From NCBI GenBank assembly GCA_002307235.1, contig DBTV01000048.1, positions 20,621-84,620 of the forward strand: a stretch of DNA of 64,000 nucleotides, in the 5' to 3' direction. The DNA comes from Acidobacteriaceae bacterium UBA1307 (GTDB lineage Bacteria; Acidobacteriota; Terriglobia; Terriglobales; Acidobacteriaceae). The position numbers and the translations under genes were made by a program. Below are positions 1 through 8,760 of the stretch, piece by piece (within the stretch, counting starts at the first letter, position 1; each line of letters begins with the position of its first letter). The notes under the pieces were generated by a model that saw only the letters and a list, made by a program, of their open reading frames with translations, searched no databases and had not been told where the DNA came from.

Positions 1-590
1 TCGTCCTTGCGGCCGATCTTGTCGATCTCGTCGATGTAGATGATGCCCTGCTGGGCGCGCGTCACGTCGCCGTCGGCGGCCTGCAGGAGCTTGAGGATAA
101 TGTTCTCGACATCCTCGCCCACATAACCGGCCTCGGTCAGCGTCGTCGCGTCCACAATCGCGAAGGGCACATCGAGCATCTTCGCCAGCGTGTGCGCCAG
201 CAAGGTCTTGCCCGAACCGGTCGGTCCGATCAGCAGGATGTTCGACTTCGCCAGCTCGACGTCATTGCCACGCGTCCGGTTCATCTGGATGCGCTTGTAG
301 TGGTTGTAGACGGCCACGGCCAGCTTCTTCTTGGTCTGGTCCTGACCGATGACAAAGTCGTCGAGGAATGCCTTGACCTCATGCGGCTTGGGCAAGTGAC
401 CCGCCGCGGTCGCCGGAGCTGCCTCGCTCCGGTCGTCCTCGAGAATCGAATTGCAGACCGCCACGCACTCGTCGCAGATGTAAGCGCGGGGATAATCACT
501 GGGCGAAGAGATCAGCTTGGCCACGGCGTCCTGCGATTTATGGCAGAACGAGCAGCGAAGCGTTTCCTCCGGTCCCGAGCGGGGTTTCAT
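1..590 (-). CDS. clpX: ATP-dependent Clp protease ATP-binding subunit ClpX (partial, C-terminus off the window)
   Basis: AAA+ unfoldase that selects, unfolds and feeds substrates to ClpP in the cytoplasm. The 196 visible residues hold the N-terminal zinc-binding domain (Cys13, Cys16, Cys39, Cys42), the conserved stretch VIGQDQTKKKLAVAVYNHYK (80-99) and the Walker A motif GPTGSGKT (122-129), followed by the Walker B segment IIYIDEIDKIG close to the edge. The start ATG (588-590) has a good AAGGAG site 8-9 nt upstream. It lies 22 nt after clpP, so it is the third gene of a tig-clpP-clpX operon, the classical arrangement. The rest of the AAA+ module and the sensor-2 domain lie outside the window. 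Confidence 0.97.
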   Translation of the reverse strand, partial: MKPRSGPEETLRCSFCHKSQDAVAKLISSPSDYPRAYICDECVAVCNSILEDDRSEAAPATAAGHLPKPHEVKAFLDDFVIGQDQTKKKLAVAVYNHYKRIQMNRTRGNDVELAKSNILLIGPTGSGKTLLAHTLAKMLDVPFAIVDATTLTEAGYVGEDVENIILKLLQAADGDVTRAQQGIIYIDEIDKIGRKD

Positions 591-612
591 AGTTGAATTC
601 TCCTTGCGCGTG

Positions 613-1203
613 CTAGCCGCGCGGACGATCAATAATCTCGTCCACGATACCGTACTCTTTGGCCTGCTCGGCGTTCATGATGAAGTCGCGTTCCACATCC
701 TTTTCGATGCGGTCGACAGGCTGGCCGGTGTGCTTGGCCATCAGCGTGTTGGTGATCTCGCGAATGCGCAGAATCTCGCGAGCGTGAATATCGATGTCGG
801 TCGCCTGACCGCTGACGCCGCCCATCGAGGGCTGATGGATCAAAACGCGCGAATTCGGCAAAGCGAAACGCTTGCCCTTGGTGCCGGACAAAAGCAGGAA
901 AGCGCCCATCGACGCCGCCTGCCCGATGCAATAGGTCACCACGTCGTTCTTGATGAACTGCATCGTGTCATAAATGGCCAATCCGGCCGAAATCGATCCG
1001 CCCGGCGAGTTGATGTAGAGCGAAATGTCCTTGTCGGGATCTTCGCCCTGCAAAAACAGCATCTGGGCCACCACCAGATTGGCGATCTGGTCGTCGATCG
1101 GCGTACCGAGGAAGATGATGTTATCGCGCAGCAGACGGGAGTAAATGTCGTAGGCGCGCTCGCCCCGGCTCGTCTGCTCTACCACCATGGGAACCAATGC
1201 CAT
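613..1203 (-). CDS. clpP: ATP-dependent Clp protease proteolytic subunit ClpP
   Basis: Serine peptidase that forms the tetradecameric barrel degrading proteins delivered by ClpX. The chosen ATG gives 196 residues, the usual ClpP length; a longer in-frame reading from further upstream adds only a low-complexity, non-homologous stretch. The catalytic triad is visible as Ser98 (GQAASMGAF), His123 (LIHQP) and Asp173 (VERDF), and the handle-region signature GQATDIDIHAREIL is intact. No long propeptide is evident. It sits 91 nt after tig and 22 nt before clpX on the same strand, so the three are probably co-transcribed from the promoter upstream of tig. Confidence 0.97.
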   Translation of the reverse strand: MALVPMVVEQTSRGERAYDIYSRLLRDNIIFLGTPIDDQIANLVVAQMLFLQGEDPDKDISLYINSPGGSISAGLAIYDTMQFIKNDVVTYCIGQAASMGAFLLLSGTKGKRFALPNSRVLIHQPSMGGVSGQATDIDIHAREILRIREITNTLMAKHTGQPVDRIEKDVERDFIMNAEQAKEYGIVDEIIDRPRG

Positions 1204-1294
1204 TGTGCGTTTCTCGCTTGTGCGGTGGGGCCCGGTTTCCGCCCTGCCTGTTGTTGGGCAAAGCGCGGCTGGCGCGCCTTGCCCGGTTACGATC

Positions 1295-2695
1295 CTAGAG
1301 CCGCTCGAGCAAAACGTTCGCCGTCTTGTCGCGCAGCAGTTGTTCACGGATTCTACCCAGCGCGCCGTTCTGCGTCAAACGGGCACGCAGCTCTTCGACC
1401 GGCTCGCGGGTCTGCAATGAAGCCATCTGCAGTTCCTTTTCGACGGCCTCGTCCTCGACGGTGATGCCTTCTTGCTGCGCAATCTTGTCGAGAATCAGCT
1501 GAGCCTTGACCTCAAGCAGCGAGCTGTCGCGCTGGGCCGTACGCAAACGCGCAAAGTCCAACTGACGCATCTGCTCGGGGGTCATGCCCTGCGCTGCCAG
1601 CGTGCGCATGCCGCGCTCAAGCCGCGCATCGATCTGCTCCTGCACCAAAGACTCGGGCACCGCAAAGCTGAACTTGTCGGCATAGGCGGCATACAACCGC
1701 TCCTTGGTCTCGAACTCGACGCCCTGCTTCTTGCGGCTCTCCAGATACTCGCGCATCTTGGCCTCAAGATCGGCCAGCGAATCATAGGCGCCCAGTTCCT
1801 TGGCGAACTCGTCGTTCAGCTCGGGCATGATGCGCTTCTTGATGGCCACAACCTTCAGTTCGTAGGCCACGGTCTTGTTGGCCAGCTTCTGGTCAACATA
1901 GTCGGCCGGATAGGTGACCTCGACCTTGAGTTCCTGGCCCGCCTTGGCGCCACGCAGCGCCTCGGTGAAGGCCTCGAGGGTCTCCTTGCCGCCAACCTCA
2001 ACCAGCGAGTTTTCACCCGCCACCGGCTCGGCCTCGGCATCATCGGCAACCTTGCCGTTGAAGCTGATCTGTGCCCAGTCGCCATCGACCAGCGCGCGGT
2101 CCTCTTCGACCGGCTCGATGGTCGCACGCGACTCGAGCAACTGCTGCATCTCGGCCTTGTACTCTTCCTCGGTGACCTCGGCGACAGGCTTTTCGACCTT
2201 CACCTCCTTGTAGCCATCGATCGAGAACTCGGGAACATACTCAAAGACCGCCTTGACGTGCAACGGCTGACCATCTTCGACGGTCAACTCGGTCACCTGG
2301 GGCTGGCCCACCGGACGCACGCCGAGATCGGCCACGCCCTTGTTGAAGCGCTCGGGCAGCAGCGCGTCGATCACATCCTTGCGGATCTCTTCGACAAAGC
2401 GCCGACGAACGACCGACTCGGGAACCTTGCCGGGACGGAAGCCGGGGATGCGGGCGTACTTCTTGTAGTTCGCCGTGATGCTCTTGTAGGTTTTCGCAAC
2501 CTCATCGGCCGGAACATCCAGCAGCAGCTCGCGCGTGCACTCCGGGTTCAGAACCGGCCCGTGCGTGTGCGCGTGGCCTGCATGGTCGTGATCGTGACCT
2601 TCGTGGTCATGATCGTGATTGTGACCTTCGTGATCGTGGGCAGACTCGGCCGTGGCCGGCTGAAGGTTGTCTTCGAGGGTATCGTTCGGACTCAA
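1295..2695 (-). CDS. tig: Trigger factor (ribosome-bound chaperone/PPIase) with a His-rich N-terminal extension
   Basis: Ribosome-associated chaperone that meets nascent chains at the exit tunnel. The ribosome-docking signature GFRPGKVP is at residues 85-92, about 42 residues later than in E. coli trigger factor, followed by the rest of the N-domain, a PPIase domain (roughly 205-290, DGDWAQISFNGK onward) and a long helical C-terminal substrate cradle to residue 466. The extra N-terminus holds 12 histidines between residues 20 and 45 in an H-D-H / E-G-H pattern, a likely metal-binding tail. The ATG is followed directly by this tail and no alternative Met lies between the tail and the canonical N-domain. 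First gene of the tig-clpP-clpX operon. Confidence 0.95.
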   Translation of the reverse strand: MSPNDTLEDNLQPATAESAHDHEGHNHDHDHEGHDHDHAGHAHTHGPVLNPECTRELLLDVPADEVAKTYKSITANYKKYARIPGFRPGKVPESVVRRRFVEEIRKDVIDALLPERFNKGVADLGVRPVGQPQVTELTVEDGQPLHVKAVFEYVPEFSIDGYKEVKVEKPVAEVTEEEYKAEMQQLLESRATIEPVEEDRALVDGDWAQISFNGKVADDAEAEPVAGENSLVEVGGKETLEAFTEALRGAKAGQELKVEVTYPADYVDQKLANKTVAYELKVVAIKKRIMPELNDEFAKELGAYDSLADLEAKMREYLESRKKQGVEFETKERLYAAYADKFSFAVPESLVQEQIDARLERGMRTLAAQGMTPEQMRQLDFARLRTAQRDSSLLEVKAQLILDKIAQQEGITVEDEAVEKELQMASLQTREPVEELRARLTQNGALGRIREQLLRDKTANVLLERL

Positions 2696-2866
2696 CGTTT
2701 TGCCTTCCCGGCGCTAAGGTGCGCCGTTGCATCAGTTTCCTTGGTATTTTCGCGCGGTGGTCATGGGGGGCGGCCCGTGGGGGCCGTCGCCGGTCAGCCT
2801 GAGACAAAAAGAGCGGCAACGAAGCCGCATGCTCAAGCTCTCTGGGCCGGGAGAATACCTCATCTC

Positions 2867-2895
2867 ATGGTAAGAGGGATTGCGGGCAGGGTCAA
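2867..2895 (-). promoter_or_regulatory. Predicted sigma-70 promoter of the tig-clpP-clpX operon
   Basis: Read on the minus strand, TTGACC (complement of 2890-2895) is followed after exactly 17 nt by TACCAT (complement of 2867-2872). It lies about 170 nt upstream of the tig start in an otherwise gene-free gap. Five of six -35 bases and four of six -10 bases match consensus. This is a prediction from sequence only. Confidence 0.5.
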
Positions 2896-2941
2896 ACCTC
2901 GAAAGCAGGCTTTTCCGTACATGTGCACCGTTTCCGACACG

Positions 2942-3193
2942 TTACTGCTCGGAGTCCTGCGGTGGGCGCACATAGGGAACAAAGCGCGGATCGGAGGCGC
3001 CACAGGCGACATAATGATGGCGCGCCTCAGCTAAACTCAATTCTCCGTTGACACTAAGCCGAACCTGCGCGGCATCGTCCTCTTGCTGACCATCATCTTC
3101 CCACCAGCAAACCGGGCACAACCCCATGGCCGCCGGCCTTTCGAGCGTCCGGTAACCACAGCAGGGGCAACGATAACGGAGAGCGGTTGGCAC
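2942..3193 (-). CDS. Small CPCC-type cysteine-rich protein
   Basis: An 83-residue protein resembling the Cys-rich CPCC family. It starts from GTG and has the defining motif YRCPCCGYRTL with cysteines at 9, 11 and 12 and a second pair CPVC at 26-29, followed by an acidic Trp-rich patch (WWEDDGQQEDD). The arrangement looks like a small zinc-binding fold. Its function is not established for the family. It is monocistronic or co-transcribed with the barrel protein upstream on the same strand (gap about 70 nt). No clear ribosome binding site was found, so the start is less certain than the family call. Confidence 0.7.
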   Translation of the reverse strand: MPTALRYRCPCCGYRTLERPAAMGLCPVCWWEDDGQQEDDAAQVRLSVNGELSLAEARHHYVACGASDPRFVPYVRPPQDSEQ

Positions 3194-3266
3194 ATTGGAA
3201 TGGACGTTGTCCGCTCTCCGAAAGATTACAAGAAAGAATCCGGAAGAAATATTTGCGACATTCCCC

Positions 3267-3800
3267 TTAGAATCTGACGACTACGCCTATGCTGCTGCGC
3301 CGGTGCGTGGCATTGGTTGGGACGCTGGTCGGCGCCGCCAGCCAATCCGCGGCCAAACGCAAGGAAAGAAAGGGCAAAACACGAACGTCGCCGCCCGCGC
3401 CGAAGGCAACGGTCATCGTGCCTCCCGATATTTTGTTGTCGTCGCTGTGCGAGTGCTCGCCGCCGACCAGCCCGTGCACGTATAAGTGCAATCCTGACAA
3501 TCCGATAGGGCTCACCGTCAGGCGCGGGCCCACCATCAGCATGGTCGTCTTCGGCGTCGAGGCATTCGCGCCCATGCCGTAGTGCGATAGGTCGCCCTCA
3601 ATGCCCAGAAAGTGGCCACGTTGCACATTCATCGAGGCTTGCCAGCCATTGAGGCTCGGTGCCTGTGCATAAAAAACACGCGGTCCGAGCCGGCTGAAGT
3701 TCAGCGCAACGTCGATTTTGGGTGCCTGCGCCGACAAAATCGAGCTCAATCCGAGGAAAAATACTGCAAAAACGCCGCAACGCATTCTGTGTATCGTCAT
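3267..3800 (-). CDS. Small secreted outer-membrane beta-barrel-like protein
   Basis: The chosen ATG has a GGAGAA site about 6 nt upstream and gives 177 residues. The N-terminus is a signal peptide (hydrophobic CGVFAVFFLGLSSILSAQA, cleavage near AQA). The mature part consists of alternating polar/hydrophobic beta strands with Gly turns (e.g. MLMVGPRLTVSP, VAFGAGGDVRVL, LSLRLAADWLAA) and ends in VVVRF, a terminal Phe typical of barrels inserted by the BAM machinery. This resembles the OmpA-like/porin-like 8-strand barrels often annotated as 'outer membrane beta-barrel protein'. No specific substrate can be inferred. Confidence 0.65.
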   Translation of the reverse strand: MTIHRMRCGVFAVFFLGLSSILSAQAPKIDVALNFSRLGPRVFYAQAPSLNGWQASMNVQRGHFLGIEGDLSHYGMGANASTPKTTMLMVGPRLTVSPIGLSGLHLYVHGLVGGEHSHSDDNKISGGTMTVAFGAGGDVRVLPFLSLRLAADWLAAPTSVPTNATHRRSSIGVVVRF

Positions 3801-4243
3801 AAATTCTCCAGCAACGGCCTTGTTTTCCGGTAGTTCAGGGGGATAGCCGTCCACCTTTTAGGATGTCAGTTTTGCTGCTCGAGAGGTCCAGCCCCCGGCG
3901 CAAAGGAATCAGGATAGGCACACTGCGCCGTCATAAACCGCAACCTTCGGTTCGAACAGGAACTCCGCGCGGGCTCATGATCTTTTTTTAAGAATTCTTC
4001 CACGCAATGCCGCAACCGATACATTTCCCGCACGCAGAAAAAGATTGCGGGAACCGGAACATCTCGTTTTACGTTCTTCTCTGCATGGGGGGGCGGGAGG
4101 GGATTTTTGCGTCCGCAGGGCGCATTGGCATACAGCGTGGCGCAGATTGCAAGAAACAAATTCATCCTGCATTCAGATACAATATGTCTTTGAGATGAAA
4201 TTGCGCGCAGGTTCACCTGCGGCATTGCCAAGGAGCCCGCTGC
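3801..4243. other. Intergenic region between divergent barrel and TetR genes
   Basis: About 440 nt without a convincing gene. It must hold the promoters of the barrel gene (minus) and of the TetR gene (plus). A TACAAT hexamer at 4178-4183 could be a -10 for the plus strand but lacks a -35 at proper spacing. An AGGAG ribosome binding site at 4231-4235 serves the GTG start at 4244. Open frames across this stretch on the minus strand have no family resemblance and no start signal. Confidence 0.5.
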
Positions 4244-4885
4244 GTGCCGAAGACCACGCCCCACCCGAGCAAGGCCAAGCGTCTGACGCGCGAACAGAGT
4301 CAGGCACAGACGCGCGCGCGCCTGATCGAGGTCGGCCGCAGACACTTTCTGCGTTACGGGCTGGGCGGCGCAGTGGCGGAGAAGATCGCGGCCGAGGCGG
4401 GCTATACGCGCGGGGCGCTCTATGCCAACTTCGAAGGCAAGGAAGGGCTGTTTTTATCCGTCATTCATGAGCAGAAGATGCACCACTTCGAGGTCTTTCG
4501 TGCCATTCTTGGCAAGAAGCATCTGTCAGCAACGGTACGCCTGCAGAAGTTTCGCAGTGCCTACGTCGACATCCTCACGGATCGCGACTGGATTGTTCTC
4601 TACACGGAATTCGAAGCAGAGGCATTGCGCAATGAGCGGGTGCGCAGTTGCATCCAGGGCCTGCATCGCGGTGCCATCTGCGATGGCATTGCGTTGATTG
4701 AAGAGTTGCTTGCCTCCTCCGAGATCAAGCTCAAGATGACGCCAAAGGAGTTTCTGATTGTGATGCACAATTTTTCAACTGGCATGGCGATCAATCAGAA
4801 GATCATGGGCACGACCATCCCGAAGAAGTGCGCGCGCCAGTTGATTCTCTCTCTTTTCGACAGCCTGATCTCATCGACGAAGTAG
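4244..4885 (+). CDS. TetR/AcrR-family transcriptional regulator
   Basis: A 213-residue one-component regulator. Residues 20-70 form the TetR helix-turn-helix (RLIEVGRRHFLRYGLGG...KIAAEAGYTRGALYANFEGKE), with the diagnostic TRGALYANF recognition-helix segment. The C-terminal 140 residues are an all-helical ligand/dimerisation domain with no recognisable ligand class. Translation starts at GTG with AGGAG 8 nt upstream. It lies 52 nt ahead of the sigma-54 activator on the same strand and could be co-transcribed with it. The target is unknown; the barrel gene upstream (divergent) is one candidate. Confidence 0.9.
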   Translation: MPKTTPHPSKAKRLTREQSQAQTRARLIEVGRRHFLRYGLGGAVAEKIAAEAGYTRGALYANFEGKEGLFLSVIHEQKMHHFEVFRAILGKKHLSATVRLQKFRSAYVDILTDRDWIVLYTEFEAEALRNERVRSCIQGLHRGAICDGIALIEELLASSEIKLKMTPKEFLIVMHNFSTGMAINQKIMGTTIPKKCARQLILSLFDSLISSTK

Positions 4886-4937
4886 ACCGTTTCGCCATCG
4901 TACGCCCAAGTGATTTTTCAGGAAGGAAGGCAAGAGT

Positions 4938-7007
<2,070 letters not shown>

Positions 7008-7018
7008 AGCATGATGCA

Positions 7019-7067
7019 CTTTGCCCGCCGCTATTGCGGCACATTGCCGCCATTGCGGCGGGCAAAG
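7019..7067. promoter_or_regulatory. Large nested dyad, candidate enhancer (UAS) for the sigma-54 activator
   Basis: A perfect 13-bp inverted repeat, CTTTGCCCGCCGC (7019-7031) and GCGGCGGGCAAAG (7055-7067), encloses a second dyad GCGGCA-CAT-TGCCGC (7036-7050). Its centre is about 120 bp upstream of the predicted start of transcription of the next operon, the usual distance for sigma-54 enhancers. It is not followed by a T tract, so a Rho-independent terminator for the upstream gene is less likely, though not excluded. Confidence 0.45.
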
Positions 7068-7136
7068 CCTGTGAGCAGAAACGCGACATAGCCCCTATCT
7101 CCTTCCAGCAGAAGCACTCTCGCCACCCGCGCGGGA

Positions 7137-7152
7137 TGGCACGCCACGTGCA
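7137..7152 (+). promoter_or_regulatory. Near-consensus sigma-54 (RpoN) promoter
   Basis: TGGCACG (7137-7143), 4 nt, then GTGCA (7148-7152). Against the consensus TGGCACG-N4-TTGCA only the first base of the -12 block differs, and the invariant GG and GC are 10 nt apart. The predicted transcription start is near 7163, two nt before the ATG of the STAS gene, implying an almost leaderless message. Its position right after a sigma-54 activator gene supports the call. Confidence 0.65.
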
Positions 7153-7164
7153 TCTGTAGAGTGC

Positions 7165-7473
7165 ATGTTACGTATTACCCAGTCAGCCGATGCCTGCGGC
7201 ACGCGCATCTTGGTTCTCGAAGGCAAGCTCGCCGGCGAGTGGGTGCAGGAGCTGATCCACGCCACAGACACGTTGGCCTCGGGGTACACGATCAACCTCG
7301 AAGCCGTTTCTTACGTCGATGCACTCGGCGAAGAGGCGCTACGCGCGCTGAGCCAACGGGGAGCATCTTTTGTTGCCGAAAACGCCTATGGCAAGGATCT
7401 TTGCCGGCGGTTGCATCTGCACCGTCTTTGCTCCGCGAGGCTGCGGAAGATCGCCACTGCGCACCACTGCTGA
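7165..7473 (+). CDS. STAS-domain protein (anti-sigma-factor antagonist-like)
   Basis: A 102-residue protein with the alpha/beta STAS pattern: strand TRILVLEGKL, helix AGEWVQELIHA, strand YTINLEAVSYVDALG, helix EEALRAL. In phosphorylatable antagonists such as SpoIIAA the loop after the central strand carries D-S-S-G; here it is VDALGEEAL, with no Ser or Thr, so partner switching by phosphorylation seems unlikely. The C-terminal 25 residues are basic and not conserved-looking. It is the first gene of an operon driven by a sigma-54 promoter and is followed by a pseudo-receiver and an ECF sigma factor. A role in controlling that sigma factor is inference. Confidence 0.7.
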   Translation: MLRITQSADACGTRILVLEGKLAGEWVQELIHATDTLASGYTINLEAVSYVDALGEEALRALSQRGASFVAENAYGKDLCRRLHLHRLCSARLRKIATAHHC

Positions 7474-7521
7474 TCAGAAACACCGCATCAGCCACAACAG
7501 TTTTTCTATGGAGAGGCAGCA

Positions 7522-7980
7522 ATGAGAACAACACTCCACGTGCTTTCCCTCGGTTCGCCAGAAGAAAGCAGATGTGTGCGCGATGCCCTGCTTGAGCGGC
7601 AAAGGTGTCATCTAATTGCCGCCAATGGCACACAGGAGTTGTCCGCAATCTCATCGCAGGAAACGATCGACGTTGCCATTTTGCATGCCTCGCTGAACAA
7701 AACCGCGCTGCGCAATGGTGCTCGCACAATCCGCCACCAATGGCCGCACGCACGCATTCTTCTGGTCAACCCGCAGGCTGAGATCATCGACGACGCACTG
7801 TATGAAGAACGCATCGCCTCATTCTCTTCTTCGGATGCACTGCTGGCCACGATTGAACTTCTGGCCGCTGCCAGTCGAAGACGCAGGCTTGGCCCGCCCA
7901 CCTGGATTTCGACAGAGGCTTGCCACCCGCTCTCTAACACATTCTGTCCCGGCATCAAGGAGGTCCGGACACAACCATGA
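7522..7980 (+). CDS. Receiver-like (CheY-fold) protein lacking the phospho-acceptor
   Basis: A 152-residue protein with a GGAGAGG ribosome binding site. It follows the receiver fold: strand TTLHVLSLG, helix EESRCVRDALLE, strand CHLIAA, then VAILHAS where a receiver has its phosphorylated Asp (usually I-L-D), strand ARILLVNP and a C-terminal SSSDALLATIELLAAAS helix. The acidic pair after strand 1 and the phospho-acceptor are both missing. The stop codon overlaps the sigma-factor start by 4 nt (ATGA), so translation is probably coupled. I do not recognise a named family. Remote similarity to response-regulator receivers is an inference from pattern. Confidence 0.55.
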   Translation: MRTTLHVLSLGSPEESRCVRDALLERQRCHLIAANGTQELSAISSQETIDVAILHASLNKTALRNGARTIRHQWPHARILLVNPQAEIIDDALYEERIASFSSSDALLATIELLAAASRRRRLGPPTWISTEACHPLSNTFCPGIKEVRTQP

Positions 7981-8657
7981 ACACAAAGACCGCACAAAAC
8001 GAATCTGTCGCACTTCCCTCCTCGCAGCCATGCACTGCCGGGGACTACTCCGACGATGAACTGGTTGCGGCCGCGCAGGACGGCAAATCCTGCGCCATGG
8101 AGGAGTTGCTCCAGCGCCATCGCCCCACCGTATACCGAGCGGTTCGTCGCTTCGCCAACACGCCCGAAGAGGCTGACGATCTGGCGCAGGAAACCATGAT
8201 GCGCGCTTTTTTGAATATTGGCCGCTTTCGCCGCGAGGCACGCTTTTCCTCCTGGCTGGTCGCCATTGCCATCAACGCCAGTCTCTCTTTAAAGCGCAAG
8301 ACGAGCTCGATCCACTGGCTCTATCTGGATGAGCCGAAGGCCTACGAGGATGGCGAGATGAGCTTCGTGCTGCCCGACCATCGCCCGACCCCGGAGCAGG
8401 AATACATACGCCGGGAGTTGCGCTCGCTGCTGCGGCACGAGGTCTCCAAACAGCATCCGAAGTACCGCACGATTCTGCGCACCTGCGACTTGAACGACCG
8501 GTCCATCGACGAGGCAGCGCACGAACTCGGCATCTCGCGCACGGCGGCGAAATCGCGCCTGCATCGCGCACGCAAGATGCTGACAAGTACCTTTCGAAAG
8601 CACGTTCATTCTCCGTTGAATGAAAACACTCTTTCGCTTTCTTCTGTCCTTGACTAA
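7977..8657 (+). CDS. RNA polymerase ECF-type sigma factor (sigma-70 family)
   Basis: 226 residues. Region 2 is clear (ELLQRHRPTVYRAVRRF, then EADDLAQETMMRAFLNIGRF, then FSSWLVAIAINASL), and region 4 is DRSIDEAAHELGISRTAAKSRLHRARKML. Regions 3.0 and 3.1 are absent, as in ECF factors. An N-terminal extension of about 25 residues precedes region 2 and a tail of about 25 residues follows region 4. It is translationally coupled to the pseudo-receiver gene. No cognate transmembrane anti-sigma factor is adjacent, so control is probably through the STAS/pseudo-receiver partners or through transcription from the sigma-54 promoter. Confidence 0.92.
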   Translation: MNTKTAQNESVALPSSQPCTAGDYSDDELVAAAQDGKSCAMEELLQRHRPTVYRAVRRFANTPEEADDLAQETMMRAFLNIGRFRREARFSSWLVAIAINASLSLKRKTSSIHWLYLDEPKAYEDGEMSFVLPDHRPTPEQEYIRRELRSLLRHEVSKQHPKYRTILRTCDLNDRSIDEAAHELGISRTAAKSRLHRARKMLTSTFRKHVHSPLNENTLSLSSVLD

Positions 8658-8675
8658 AGAGCAATGCATGCCGTC

Positions 8676-8716
8676 TGGGAGCTATCTCGCTTGAGGTAGC
8701 TCCCTTGCTTTTTCCA
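8676..8716 (+). terminator. Rho-independent terminator after the ECF sigma gene
   Basis: A 12-bp stem, GGGAGCTATCTC paired with GAGGTAGCTCCC (one T-G wobble), with the tetraloop GCTT at 8688-8691, followed by a broken T tract. It closes the STAS/pseudo-receiver/ECF operon. Confidence 0.85.
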
Positions 8717-8760
8717 CTTTTTTATTTCTCTCCGTTCTTTCGTGAGCAATCTGCGCAAGA

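Noticed and set aside
4141..4190. Promoter with TACAAT (4178) and TTGCAA (4147)
   Set aside because: The spacing is 25 nt, too long for a sigma-70 promoter.
3866..4345. Minus-strand open frame overlapping the TetR start
   Set aside because: No start signal, no protein family pattern and it overlaps a well supported gene.
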